Positions 53,311 to 62,130 are shown, counted from the first letter of the stretch. The stretch is 64,000 nucleotides of DNA from Kribbella italica (GCF_014205135.1 NZ_JACHMY010000001.1:2480001-2544000), one strand, 5' to 3'. Notes: generated by a model not told the origin, from the letters alone. Translations and numbers: made by a program.

Positions 53311-55001
53311 GACGGCGTCTCGTCGTCGGTCCGCACCAGCTCGCGCCGCTGGCGAAGGCGATCGCGTCCGGTCAATCGCCGCCCGGCGGCCGGGCCCGAG
53401 GCGACCGGTGCGACCGCACCGCCCAGGTGCTGCGCGAGACTGGCGACCGTCGGGTACTCGAGCAGCGCCACGAGCGGCGGTGCCGAGCCGGTCAGCTCGC
53501 GCAGCCGTGACTGCGTGGCCAGCAAGGTGAACGACGTACCGCCCAGATCGAAGAAGTTGTCGTTCCGGCCTACCGCGCTGGTCCCCAGGACGTCCTGCCA
53601 GATCGCGGTCAGTTGGTGCTCCAGCTCGGACTGCGCATCGCCACCGAGGCTGACCTGTCGCGGTTCGGCAGCCTGCTCAGGCTCGGCGGCAGACTCCTTG
53701 AGAACCTGGTGGTCCGGCAACGGCAGCGCCGGATCGTCGACCACCGACACCAGCAGGCGTTCCAGCCGATCGGCCAGCGCCGCAACGGTGCTCTCGGCCA
53801 ACAAATCGGTCCGGTAGGTGAACGTGAGCCGGAAGTCGTCGGCCAGCGGCGCGGCCCGGAAGATCGTCAGGTCGAGATCCACCTTCGCGTCGTCCGGCGG
53901 GCACTCGATCACCGTCGCGCTGGTCCCCTCCAGCCGCGGGGTCACGATCGGCGTCGGCTCGAACGAGAAGTACGCCTGCACGAGCGGCGCGCGCCCCGGG
54001 TCCCGCTCGGGTGCCATCTCCGCGACGATCCGGTCGAGCGGTACGTCGGCGTGCTCGAGGGTGTCGAGCAGAACGCCCCGCACCCGTTGGCACAGCTCCG
54101 CGAAACCCGGATCACCAGTGGTGTCGACGACGACGGGCAGGGTGTTGACGAAGAACCCGATCACCGGTTCGAGGTCGGCCTGGTCCCTTGCACTGACCGG
54201 AACGCCGACCAGCACCTTCGGCTGACCGGACAGCCGGGCCAGCAGTGCGGCGTACGCCGTGATCATCAGCACGAACGGCGTCACGCGCAGCTGCCGGGCG
54301 GCGTCGAGGACCCTGGTCATCACCGCCGCAGGGACAACGCGGACGTGGTTCGCGCCCTGCGTCGCGGCCTGCCGCGGTCGCGGGTAGTCGGTCGGCAGTC
54401 GCAGCTCGGTCGGTACGCCGGCCAGCTGCTCCTTCCACCACAGGACATCGTCCGCCGCGACCGACCGGTCGAGCTGCCAGGCCGCGTGATCGATCGGCTG
54501 GACCTGCGGCTTGGGGGGTTCCGGCAGACCGGCGTAGCCGTCGGCGAGCTCATCCAGGAACAACTGCAGCGAAGGCCCGTCGGTGACCAGCTGATGCATG
54601 ACGACCACGAGAATGTGGTCTTCCGGAGTCAACCGGATCAGCCGGGTCCGCAGCAGCGGACCGGTCTCCAGCTCGAACGGCTCACCGGCCCAGCGACGTA
54701 CGAGCTCGAGCGCGCCGGCCTCGTCGTCGACCTGCGTGACCGGCAGCTCGACCTTGCCGTCACCGATCCGCTGCGCCGCGTCGGGAAACGTCGTACGAGC
54801 AGCCTCGTGGCGCGCGACGATGCGGCCGATCGCCTGCTCCAGCCGCGTCTCGTCGAGCGGGCCGCCGAACCGGACCGCGACCGGAACGTTGTAGCTCCCC
54901 GTTCCTGGGTGCAGCTGCTCGACGACGTACAGGGCCCGCTGGAACAGCGACAGCGGATAGGTCGCGGCCGTCCGCGGCACCGTGGGAATGTGCTCGGTCA
55001 T
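53307..55001 (-). CDS. NRPS condensation-PCP protein with altered catalytic motif
   Basis: The protein is 564 residues. The condensation domain (residues about 14-440) has conserved PLSLFQRALYVVEQLHPGTG, VIGFFVNTLPVVVDTTGDP and DVPLDRIVAEM motifs. The HHxxxDG motif reads HQLVTDG: the second, catalytic His is Gln (codon CAG, checked on the DNA). A PCP follows (NFFDLGGTSFTLLA; Ser near 490). The domain may be inactive, structural, or use different chemistry. With no A domain of its own, the PCP must be loaded in trans, by the free A domain encoded immediately upstream or by the A-PCP at 62131. The ATG at 55001 overlaps the previous stop. Confidence 0.9.
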   Translation of the reverse strand: MTEHIPTVPRTAATYPLSLFQRALYVVEQLHPGTGSYNVPVAVRFGGPLDETRLEQAIGRIVARHEAARTTFPDAAQRIGDGKVELPVTQVDDEAGALELVRRWAGEPFELETGPLLRTRLIRLTPEDHILVVVMHQLVTDGPSLQLFLDELADGYAGLPEPPKPQVQPIDHAAWQLDRSVAADDVLWWKEQLAGVPTELRLPTDYPRPRQAATQGANHVRVVPAAVMTRVLDAARQLRVTPFVLMITAYAALLARLSGQPKVLVGVPVSARDQADLEPVIGFFVNTLPVVVDTTGDPGFAELCQRVRGVLLDTLEHADVPLDRIVAEMAPERDPGRAPLVQAYFSFEPTPIVTPRLEGTSATVIECPPDDAKVDLDLTIFRAAPLADDFRLTFTYRTDLLAESTVAALADRLERLLVSVVDDPALPLPDHQVLKESAAEPEQAAEPRQVSLGGDAQSELEHQLTAIWQDVLGTSAVGRNDNFFDLGGTSFTLLATQSRLRELTGSAPPLVALLEYPTVASLAQHLGGAVAPVASGPAAGRRLTGRDRLRQRRELVRTDDETPS

Positions 55002-56497
55002 CCTGCACTCCCCAACGCGAGCCGGTCGATCTTCCCGCTGGCCGTGCGCGGCAGCGACGCCACCAGGTCGATCCCGACGGGCACCATGTAGGCGGGCAGC
55101 CGTTCGCGCAGCGAGGCGAGCAAGGCGGTGGGCAGTTCGTCGTCGCTGCGCTCCTTCGGTACGACGTACGCCCGCAGGTACCGCTCCTCGGCCGCGACGC
55201 CCGACACCGAGACGACGGCCTGGGCCACCGCCGGGTCCGAGTTGAGGATCGTCTCGATCTCCCCCAGCTCGATCCGGAACCCCCGCACCTTCACCTGCGT
55301 GTCCTGGCGACCGAGGAACTCCAGCAGCCCGTCCGGCCGCACCCGGCCCAAGTCGCCGGTCCGGTACGCCGGTTCGTCCGGCCGTTGCGGATCGGGAACG
55401 TAGCTCTGCGCGGTCCGCTCGGGCAGTCGGACGTACCCCGGACCGACCGCCGTACCGGCGACCCACAACTCCCCCGTCTCGCCGTCCGCCACCGGGCGAC
55501 CGTCCTCGTCGCACACCAGGACTCGCGTCTCCCAGATCGGGGAACCGATCGACGGCAGGTCCTCCCAGGTCGACACGTCGGCCGGCAGCTCGTACGACGT
55601 CGCGACGTGGGTCTCCGTGGTCCCCCACTGGTTCACGAGCCGGCAGTCGGGCAGCCGGGTGAACAGCGTGCGGATCCGGTCGCTCGCCTGCACCTGCTCG
55701 CCGGCGGTCAGGATCTCCCGCAGCGGGTGGGTCCGCGGCGTGACCTCGTCCGCGAACAGGGCCAGCGACTGGATCATCACGAACGGCACGAAGATCCGGT
55801 TGACCCGCTCGGCCTCGATCAGGTCCCACAGCTCCTGCGGGTCGAGCCGCTCGTCCTCGGTGCAGCAGACCACGGTCCCGCCCTCGCCCAGGGTGCTGAG
55901 CACTTCCTGGTAGATGATGTCGAACGACGACGGCGCGAACTGCAGCGTGCGGTCGCCCGCGGCGCAGCTCGACGCGTCGCGCTGCCAGGCGATCAGGTTG
56001 GCCAGGTTGCGATGGGCGTACCGGACGCCCTTCGGTCGACCGGTCGAGCCCGAGGTGTAGACGACGTAAGCCAGGTCCGGTTCAGCCGCTTCCACCGGCA
56101 CCGACTCGTCCAGCGCGTAGACGATCGTGCCGGTACGGCGTACTGGCGTGAACCCGCCGAGCCGGTCCACCGCGGTCTCGTGCCCGACGACCAGCCGTAC
56201 GCCCGCATCGGCACAGATGAACCGCAGCCGGTCGACCGGGTACGCGACGTCCAGCGGTACGGCGGTGCACTCCGCGCGCAGCAGGCCGATCACCGCGACG
56301 ACCAGGTCGATCGAGCGCTCCAGGTGAACGCCGGCCGTCGTGGCGCCCAGTTCACGGACGTTCGTGGCGACAACCCCCGCGCGGTCCCACAGCTCCTGGT
56401 AGCTCGCTGTCTCGCCCTGGAACATCACGGCGGGCGCGTCCGGGCTGCGTTCGACCCACTCCAGGACGGCTTCGAGCTCTGGTACGACGGTTGTCAT
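54998..56497 (-). CDS. Free-standing NRPS adenylation domain, proline-like pocket
   Basis: The protein is 499 residues from the ATG at 56497, 9 nt after GAGGG and overlapping the previous stop as ATGA; an ATG at 56506 is less likely. A3 (YTSGSTGRPKG), A5 (NQWGTTETH), A7 (YRTGDLGR), A8 (KVRGFRIELGEIE) and A10 (PRTASGKIDRL) are present with both catalytic lysines; there is no carrier domain. By-eye alignment to GrsA gives the pocket DIQFLAQVAK. This is close to known proline pockets of the DVQ(F/L)IAHVVK type, and the flanking FVPFVMIQSLA...LTAGEQVQ also resembles proline-activating A domains. It probably loads a PCP in trans, either the ACAD-linked carrier or the C-PCP. Confidence 0.9.
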   Translation of the reverse strand: MTTVVPELEAVLEWVERSPDAPAVMFQGETASYQELWDRAGVVATNVRELGATTAGVHLERSIDLVVAVIGLLRAECTAVPLDVAYPVDRLRFICADAGVRLVVGHETAVDRLGGFTPVRRTGTIVYALDESVPVEAAEPDLAYVVYTSGSTGRPKGVRYAHRNLANLIAWQRDASSCAAGDRTLQFAPSSFDIIYQEVLSTLGEGGTVVCCTEDERLDPQELWDLIEAERVNRIFVPFVMIQSLALFADEVTPRTHPLREILTAGEQVQASDRIRTLFTRLPDCRLVNQWGTTETHVATSYELPADVSTWEDLPSIGSPIWETRVLVCDEDGRPVADGETGELWVAGTAVGPGYVRLPERTAQSYVPDPQRPDEPAYRTGDLGRVRPDGLLEFLGRQDTQVKVRGFRIELGEIETILNSDPAVAQAVVSVSGVAAEERYLRAYVVPKERSDDELPTALLASLRERLPAYMVPVGIDLVASLPRTASGKIDRLALGSAG

Positions 56498-57810
56498 TTG
56501 TGCCATCCCTCGTCGGCCGCAGCACGCAACGTGATGCGGTGTGGGCGTTCACTTCGTAACAGCACGCGGCTCAGCACCCGCTGGATCTCGGCGATCCGGA
56601 CCGGATCCGGATCGTCCACCGACACCTCCAGCTCGTAGCGCAGCTCGTCCCGGTCGTCGCGGAACACCGTGGTCCGGCAGTGCCGGACCCCTGGGACCTG
56701 GGTGGCGATCCGGCGGACCGACGGCAGCCAGACCTTTTCGCCCCCGACCACCACGGAGTCGCTCAGCCGGCCGCGGAAGAAGTGGTAGCCGTCGGCATCG
56801 ATCTCGAAGCGGTCCGCGGTCGCCACCGCGCCGCTCGGGGTCAGCGGGCTCGCCACGTCGTCCGGGACACGCTCCCGCAGTACGGTGTCGGACTCGACCA
56901 GCAGCTCACCGTCAAGCAGGCTGGTCCGCACCCCCGGCAACGGCAGCCCGACCGACGACCAGCGATGCTCGGGTTCGTCGTGCACCGCCAACGTGGAGAC
57001 GCGCGGCCCGGCCTCGGTGAGGCCGTAGGTCAGGTACACCTCGCGATCGTTGCTCAGCAAGGGTTTCAGGAAGTGTGGGTCGAGGGTGTCACCGCCGACC
57101 GTCAGCACCCGCAGGGTCGACGGGAGGTCGGCGAGGCGGGTCGCGGCACTCGGGGTGAGCGAGGAGACGGTGACGTCGTGGGCCGCCACTTCTTCGGCGT
57201 ACGCCCGTGGGGTGAACGGCGGTCCGGAGATGACCAGCCGCGAGCCACGCACCAGCGCTGCCAGGGCTTGCGCCACGAACGCGTAGGAGTAGTGCAGCGG
57301 CAGGCAGATCAGTACGGTGTCCGTCGCCCGCTGTCCGATGGCGTCCGCGTGCTTGGTGGCGTTGCGCAGCAGGGCATCGAAGCTGTGCAGACAGCCACTC
57401 GCGATCCCCGCGGTGCCCGAGGTCATCAGCACCACGTCACCGGGCGCGTGCTGCCGTTGCGGTCCGGTGAAGCGCACGGCATCCGCCCCGGGGAACGCGT
57501 ACGCCCGGCCGGCGCCGTACCGCTTCGCATCGATCCGGGGCGCGATCAGCGCGGCCGCACCGAGCCGCTCGGCGATGGTGGCGATCCGCGTCGCGGCGGA
57601 CGACGGCGCGATCGGGACGGGGACAGCACCGGCCGACAGCACCGCGAAGACCGTCGACAGCATCGCCTTGCCGTTCGGCATCGCGATGAGCACCTGCGCT
57701 CCCGGCTCCAGCCCGAGCGCCGCAACCACCTCGGCCGCGTCCACCACGGGAGCGGTGGCGTCCGCGTCCTCTGTTCGCTCCAGCAGCGCGAGGAACTCGG
57801 CGCCGTTCAC
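56494..57810 (-). CDS. ANL-superfamily acyl/aryl adenylating enzyme, degenerate P-loop
   Basis: The protein is 438 residues, shorter than typical acyl-CoA ligases. VVLMTSGTAGIASGCLHSFD corresponds to motif A3 but lacks the Pro-Lys of the usual TGxPKG. YLTYGLTEAGPRVS matches A5 and FFRGRLSDSVVVGGEKVWLP matches the hinge region. The chain ends in GWHK, perhaps at or just before the usual A10 lysine. It resembles small benzoate- or fatty-acid-activating enzymes that load free acids onto a carrier. In this operon the ACP at 61727 is a natural acceptor. The altered P-loop leaves open a non-catalytic or slow enzyme. Confidence 0.8.
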   Translation of the reverse strand: MNGAEFLALLERTEDADATAPVVDAAEVVAALGLEPGAQVLIAMPNGKAMLSTVFAVLSAGAVPVPIAPSSAATRIATIAERLGAAALIAPRIDAKRYGAGRAYAFPGADAVRFTGPQRQHAPGDVVLMTSGTAGIASGCLHSFDALLRNATKHADAIGQRATDTVLICLPLHYSYAFVAQALAALVRGSRLVISGPPFTPRAYAEEVAAHDVTVSSLTPSAATRLADLPSTLRVLTVGGDTLDPHFLKPLLSNDREVYLTYGLTEAGPRVSTLAVHDEPEHRWSSVGLPLPGVRTSLLDGELLVESDTVLRERVPDDVASPLTPSGAVATADRFEIDADGYHFFRGRLSDSVVVGGEKVWLPSVRRIATQVPGVRHCRTTVFRDDRDELRYELEVSVDDPDPVRIAEIQRVLSRVLLRSERPHRITLRAAADEGWHK

Positions 57811-58307
57811 TCGCTGGCTCCGACCACGACGCTGCGCACCTGGTGTCCGGCCTCGGCATCAACGGTGTGCACGCTGAGGATCACCCGGACCGCCGCGCCG
57901 GTGCGCAGCCACGACCTCGCCATCGTGACGGCCACCGGCCAACTGGACTCCGGCCCACTCGTGAGCAGCAGACTCGGGCCACGGAAGCCGTGCACGAGAC
58001 AGGTCAGACTCGCTGCCCCACCAGGGCTCGCGCCCGCGAACCGCAGCGGTGAGACGCGACCGGACGTCGCCGTACCGGCGATCCCAGCCATCGTGTCGAG
58101 GGTCGCGTACGTGCTGACCACCAGGACGGCGACCTCGCCGCGCACGTCGTCGAGATTGTTGCCGATGGCCCGTTCGGCGGACTCCAGCAGCAGCCAGGCC
58201 ACCGGATCGACGTACAGGGACGGAATGCGCCGCGTGCTGTTCGGCACCGCCTGCGCCGCGGTACCGGAGCCGAACACGGTGAGGTCGGCCGGCAGCTCGT
58301 CGATCAC
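57807..58307 (-). CDS. KS-like protein without active-site Cys
   Basis: The protein is 166 residues. The stretch VAVLVVSTYATLDTMAGIAG through SPLRFAGASPGGAASLTCLV and HGFRGPSLLLTSG resembles the N-terminal half of thiolase-fold proteins of the Ketoacyl-synt_2 type, seen beside ketosynthases in type II PKS-like and aryl polyene clusters. The position that would carry the nucleophile reads LLTSGPESS, with no Cys. It is coupled (4-nt overlap) to the FabF-like KS gene and probably forms a heterodimer with it, as chain-length factors do. This is inference from context and weak similarity. Confidence 0.65.
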   Translation of the reverse strand: MIDELPADLTVFGSGTAAQAVPNSTRRIPSLYVDPVAWLLLESAERAIGNNLDDVRGEVAVLVVSTYATLDTMAGIAGTATSGRVSPLRFAGASPGGAASLTCLVHGFRGPSLLLTSGPESSWPVAVTMARSWLRTGAAVRVILSVHTVDAEAGHQVRSVVVGASE

Positions 58308-59419
58308 GACGCCTCCAGGACCAAGCAGGTGTTGAAGCCGCCGAATCCCAGCGTGAGGCTGAGACCCACCGCGCCGTTGATCGCCAACGGCGTACCAACC
58401 GGCAGCCGCAGCGGAAACTCCTTCAGCGGATCGGTCAGTCCTACGACCGGGGGAACCCGCTGGTCCCGCAGCGCCAGCAGTACTGCGACGGCCTCCAACG
58501 CGCCGGTCGCGCCCAGCGTGTGGCCGAACGCGCCCTTGGTGGCAAAGACGACCGGCCCAGCCTCATCAGGCTCGAACGTCCGCCGCAGACTGGCCGACTC
58601 GACGTCGTCGTTCACCGGCGTACCGGATCCGTGCGCGTTGACCACCGCGACCTCGCCCGCGTCCCGCCCGGCCGATCGCAGCGCGGTCTCGATCGCCCGC
58701 ACCACCGTGTCGCCGGACGGGTCCGGTGCGGTCGCGCCGTGTGCGTCGTTCGCCGCTCCGGCGCCGGTCACCGCACCACGAACCCGGGCACCGCGCGCCG
58801 TGGCCGACTCCGCGGTCTCCAGGACCAGGAACGCGGCGCCCTCGCCGAGCAGCATTCCGTCGCGCGCGGAGTCGAAGGCGCGCAGCGTGGTGGGCGACAT
58901 CGTGCCCAGCGCGCTGTGGCCGAGCCGCTTCGCCGGGGTGAGGATGTCGACACCGCCAACCACGCAGAGGTCGGTCACACCGTCCGCGACCAGGGCGGCT
59001 CCGACCGCCACCGCGTCCGAGCTCGCGGAGCACGCCGTACTCAAGGTCGTGGTGGGCAGTCCGGACTCCGCCGCCAGTTCGTCGCCCCAGCGAGCCAGCG
59101 AGTCACCCGGTACGTCGAGATCGGGTCCGTAGCTCGTCCCGGCCACCAGGCGCAGGCGTGGATCGGCGAGTTCGAGACCCGCGTCGGCCACGGCCGCGCG
59201 GAGGGTGCGTAGCCCGAGGGTCGATTGCCGCTTGCGGTGATCGCCGAACGGCAGGTCCGGTACGGCGGCGGCCAGGTCGTTGCGCAGCTTGTGATCGCTC
59301 GGAACCGGCCGGAGGCCGGACGCACCGGCCAGCAGCTCCGCCCAGACCAGGTCGAGCTCGGCGCCCAGCGCGGTGTCCCACGCCATCCCGGTCACGACGA
59401 CGCGGCGGCTCACCACCAT
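58304..59419 (-). CDS. FabF-like beta-ketoacyl synthase
   Basis: The protein is 371 residues. Cys nucleophile in STACSASSDAVAVG (near 130), His in VNAHGSGTPVND and His in ATKGAFGHTLGATG make a complete Cys-His-His triad. It is shorter than standard FabF (about 410) at the N-terminus. It should condense malonyl-ACP with an acyl chain on the discrete ACP of this operon. Its neighbours, a FabZ-like protein, a KS-like partner and the ACP, make a small type II FAS/PKS set without a dedicated ketoreductase. The start is ATG 59419 or GTG 59413; both overlap the FabZ-like stop. Confidence 0.9.
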   Translation of the reverse strand: MVVSRRVVVTGMAWDTALGAELDLVWAELLAGASGLRPVPSDHKLRNDLAAAVPDLPFGDHRKRQSTLGLRTLRAAVADAGLELADPRLRLVAGTSYGPDLDVPGDSLARWGDELAAESGLPTTTLSTACSASSDAVAVGAALVADGVTDLCVVGGVDILTPAKRLGHSALGTMSPTTLRAFDSARDGMLLGEGAAFLVLETAESATARGARVRGAVTGAGAANDAHGATAPDPSGDTVVRAIETALRSAGRDAGEVAVVNAHGSGTPVNDDVESASLRRTFEPDEAGPVVFATKGAFGHTLGATGALEAVAVLLALRDQRVPPVVGLTDPLKEFPLRLPVGTPLAINGAVGLSLTLGFGGFNTCLVLEAS

Positions 59420-59913
59420 TGCTGACCCATGTCCTCGACGTTGCGCCGCACCAAGTTGGCCCGGAACGCCGCCACCGTCGTGCCCTCCACCGTCGCCCGG
59501 CCGGAGAAGAAGAAGGTGTCGTCGACCAGCCGGTCGGCGGTCACCGCGATCTCCACCCGGTCCCCCGGTACGACGATCTTCAGGAACCGCGAGTTCATCG
59601 CGCCGACCAGCGTCAGTTCGTCGTCGCGCAGCTTCGACGTACTGAGCTGGAACAAGATGATGCCCGCCTGCGCGAACGCCTGGCTCAGGTGACTGGCCGG
59701 GAAGATCGCGCGCTCCGGGAAGTGGCCAGCGATCGCGTCCATCTGCGCCGACACCGCCAGGCTGGCGACGATCCGCTCGTTCGGCGCGTAGTCGAGCACG
59801 CGGTCCAGGTACAGCATCGGGTGCCGGTGCCGCAGCCAGGTCTTGATCTCGGTGAAGCCCATGGTCCGCGGGGCCACAGCGGCGGGAGTCTCGACGGTCT
59901 CAGTGGGCTGCAT
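59410..59913 (-). CDS. FabZ-like hot-dog protein with Glu-to-Gln change
   Basis: The protein is 167 residues from the ATG at 59913 (Shine-Dalgarno GGAGG). The FabZ core is clear: LRHRHPMLYLDRVLDYAPNE and AGHFPERAIFPASHLSQAFA. The catalytic His of GHFP is present, but the Glu of the usual PGVLxxEAxAQ is Gln here (SQAFAQ), so normal 3-hydroxyacyl-ACP dehydration may be lost or altered. Hot-dog proteins with changed pockets act as thioesterases or in addition reactions in some pathways. Its gene overlaps the 4HBT gene by 14 nt. Confidence 0.85.
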   Translation of the reverse strand: MQPTETVETPAAVAPRTMGFTEIKTWLRHRHPMLYLDRVLDYAPNERIVASLAVSAQMDAIAGHFPERAIFPASHLSQAFAQAGIILFQLSTSKLRDDELTLVGAMNSRFLKIVVPGDRVEIAVTADRLVDDTFFFSGRATVEGTTVAAFRANLVRRNVEDMGQQWW

Positions 59914-60331
59914 GGTTTCCGGCCTCCGTGAGGGTGTGGTGCAGGGCAGGGAGCAGCGTGCGGGCGGAGCCGTCGCTGCGATCGACCAGACCGAGGACGA
60001 GCGTTCCGGTCGCCAGCTCGACACCGTCGGCGGTTCGCCGTACGACGCCGTTGATGCGGACCCGCGCCGCACCGACGTGGTCGACCGCCGTCTCCAGGCT
60101 CAGCTCGTCGGGATAACGCGCGGACGCCAGGTAGCGCAGCCGAAGCTCGCTGACGACGAGGTCGGCGCCCTCGGCGGCCAACGCGCCGAGACCGACGCCG
60201 AGCCGTTCCAGGTTGTCCAGCAGTGCGGTCTCGATCAGGGACGCGTAGCGCGCGAAGTGCACTACGCCGGATGCGTCGGTGTCGACGTGCTCGACCTTGC
60301 GCACCACCGGCAACAGCACCGGGCTGCTCAT
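59900..60331 (-). CDS. 4HBT-type hot-dog thioesterase
   Basis: The protein is 143 residues, a single hot-dog domain. VEHVDTDASGVVHFARYASL carries the catalytic Asp of the YbgC/4HBT group; RLRYLASARYPDELSLETAV is the next conserved strand pair. Enzymes of this fold hydrolyse acyl-CoA or acyl-ACP. In beta-amino fatty acid pathways a hot-dog thioesterase (CmiS1, related to ScoD) adds glycine to an unsaturated thioester before hydrolysis, and glycine-oxidase-like enzymes then finish the job. Both enzyme types are in this operon; the specific role is inference. Confidence 0.85.
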   Translation of the reverse strand: MSSPVLLPVVRKVEHVDTDASGVVHFARYASLIETALLDNLERLGVGLGALAAEGADLVVSELRLRYLASARYPDELSLETAVDHVGAARVRINGVVRRTADGVELATGTLVLGLVDRSDGSARTLLPALHHTLTEAGNHAAH

Positions 60332-61680
60332 CCCAGAGCACGCCTGTACGCGGCGGCACCGGCGACCAGCCGCTCCACCATGGTCTGAAGATCGGTACGC
60401 GTTGCCACCAGCGGTGGCGCCACTCGCATTGTCGGGTAGAGGTAGCGAAGCCCGTGACTACGTCGCCCGGCGCCGGACATCAGTTCGACGTACACGCCGG
60501 CTCTGATCATGCACTCGCGGAGTTCGCCGGAACGACCTGCCGCCTGCTCGGTCAGCTCCACACCGTGCAGGTAACCGATCCCCCGGGCTTCGCTGAACAC
60601 GTCCGGGAAGGCGGTCACCAACTGCTCGTCCAGCAGCCGCCCCAGCTCCGCGCCGTTCGAGGCCGATCGTCCCAGGAAGTCCTCGGCCACGATGTGGTCG
60701 AGACCGGCCCGGATCACGGCGCACGTCAACGGACGCAGGTCGGAGGTCGCAACCGCGCCGGTGGCGCGGATCCCCAAGGAGCGTCGCGCGATCACCATCG
60801 AGGTCGACAGTGCACCCATCCCGAGGCTCTTGCCGATCACGGTGAGATCGGTCGCGATCGGGCCTTGCTCGTCCGTCATCGCGAACAGCTGCCCGGTCTT
60901 GGCGAACGTCAGGACCTCGTCCGCCACCAGGACCGCGCCACTCGCCGCGGCCAGGGCCGCCAGCTCACGCAGGTAACCCTGCGGTGGGACCAGAATGCCC
61001 GCATCGCCTTGCACAGGTTCGACGACAACGGCCAGCACCCGTTCGCCGTTGCGGGCGAACCAGTCCCGCGCGGTCTCGGAGTGACCGAACGGAATGTGCT
61101 CGACCGTCAGGCCGAACGGCTCCGCGGCGACCTCCGGCAACCCGATCCGGTAGTGCCGCCGGTTCAGCAGCGGCAGCAGGCCTCCGGACCAGCCGTGCCA
61201 GGCACCTTCGAAGGCCAGCACGAGATCACGGCGTTCGGCGCCGGCCGCGGCGCGCAGTCGCCGTCCGTCGAACCGGGACTCCAGGGCGAACCGCAGCGCG
61301 AGCTCCATCCCTTCCGACCCCGAGTTCCGTCCACTGACGGCGTACTCGGAGATCGGGAAGCGGTCGGTGAACAGGCCGCCCGCGCCGAAAAGCCCTTCCA
61401 GCATGGTGGATCTGGCCTGCGAGGCGATCTCGTCCGACACGTAGCCTTCGGTGCGGACGGACTCGGAGAGCGCGGACGCGATCACCGGCGACCCGGCGCC
61501 GAGACAGGCGGATCCGTAGGCACCACTCGCGTCCAGTACGTCGAACTGCCGACCGGTGTCGAGCTCCACGAACTGCTGGACCAGGCCGTCGGCGCCGGTG
61601 CACCCGAACGGGAGCCTCGAACCGCCGTAGTGGTCGAACTGCGCGTCCCGGTCGAACCAGGTCACGGACTGCACGGACAT
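60328..61680 (-). CDS. Class III (GSAM-like) PLP aminotransferase
   Basis: The protein is 450 residues. The PLP site is complete: LVADEVLTFAKTG (Asp binding the pyridine N) and TVIGKSLGMGALS (Schiff-base Lys). VVVEPVQGDAGILVPPQGYL and the N-terminal LDASGAYGSACLGAGSP also match class III enzymes such as glutamate-1-semialdehyde aminomutase. GSAM-like aminotransferases put beta-amino groups on ACP-bound beta-ketoacyl chains in mycosubtilin and iturin. The gene sits between the ACP and the thioesterase, which fits a carrier-bound substrate. A strong Shine-Dalgarno AGGAAAGGAAG precedes the ATG. Confidence 0.9.
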   Translation of the reverse strand: MSVQSVTWFDRDAQFDHYGGSRLPFGCTGADGLVQQFVELDTGRQFDVLDASGAYGSACLGAGSPVIASALSESVRTEGYVSDEIASQARSTMLEGLFGAGGLFTDRFPISEYAVSGRNSGSEGMELALRFALESRFDGRRLRAAAGAERRDLVLAFEGAWHGWSGGLLPLLNRRHYRIGLPEVAAEPFGLTVEHIPFGHSETARDWFARNGERVLAVVVEPVQGDAGILVPPQGYLRELAALAAASGAVLVADEVLTFAKTGQLFAMTDEQGPIATDLTVIGKSLGMGALSTSMVIARRSLGIRATGAVATSDLRPLTCAVIRAGLDHIVAEDFLGRSASNGAELGRLLDEQLVTAFPDVFSEARGIGYLHGVELTEQAAGRSGELRECMIRAGVYVELMSGAGRRSHGLRYLYPTMRVAPPLVATRTDLQTMVERLVAGAAAYRRALG

Positions 61681-61726
61681 GGGGAACTTCCTTTCCTGGA
61701 CGGAACAGGGGCGGCTGTGTTCCGTC

Positions 61727-62011
61727 TCAGGCGCCGGCGACCTCCGACCGCGACTTCAGGTCACGGACCAGGGCGGCGACCGACCTGATGCTGGTGAAGT
61801 TCTCCGGGCTGAAGTCCGCGTCCGAGATCGTCACCCCGAAGGTGTTCTCGGACTGCACCCGCAGCTCGACGAAGCCGAGCGAGTCCAGGCCGAGCTCGGC
61901 GCGGAGACGGTCGTCGAGGCCGATCTGGTCGACCGGGGTCTCCACGAACAGGTCGGTGACGAGAATGGAGCGGATGGCCGACTCGATGGTGTCGATGATG
62001 GCACTCCTCAA
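61727..62011 (-). CDS. Discrete acyl carrier protein
   Basis: The protein is about 94 residues. The phosphopantetheine site is in ELGLDSLGFVELRVQ (Ser near residue 43), with the acidic helix II typical of type II ACPs and a C-terminal SIRSVAALVRDLKSR. It is ACP-like rather than PCP-like (DSL, not HSL), so it should work with the FabF-like KS, the FabZ-like protein, the adenylating enzyme and the aminotransferase. The frame begins with TTG at 62011; a GAGGAG lies within the first codons, so the true start may be a few codons further in. Confidence 0.88.
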   Translation of the reverse strand: MRSAIIDTIESAIRSILVTDLFVETPVDQIGLDDRLRAELGLDSLGFVELRVQSENTFGVTISDADFSPENFTSIRSVAALVRDLKSRSEVAGA

Positions 62012-62130
62012 GAAGGGGGCGGCTTCCTCCGGAGAATTTCAGCCGCCACGAACGTCAACCACCGCAATGGAAAGTGAACGACGCCCGTCGGCGAGTCGAC
62101 CAACCACCCAGTAGCGTTCCGTCCCGTGGA

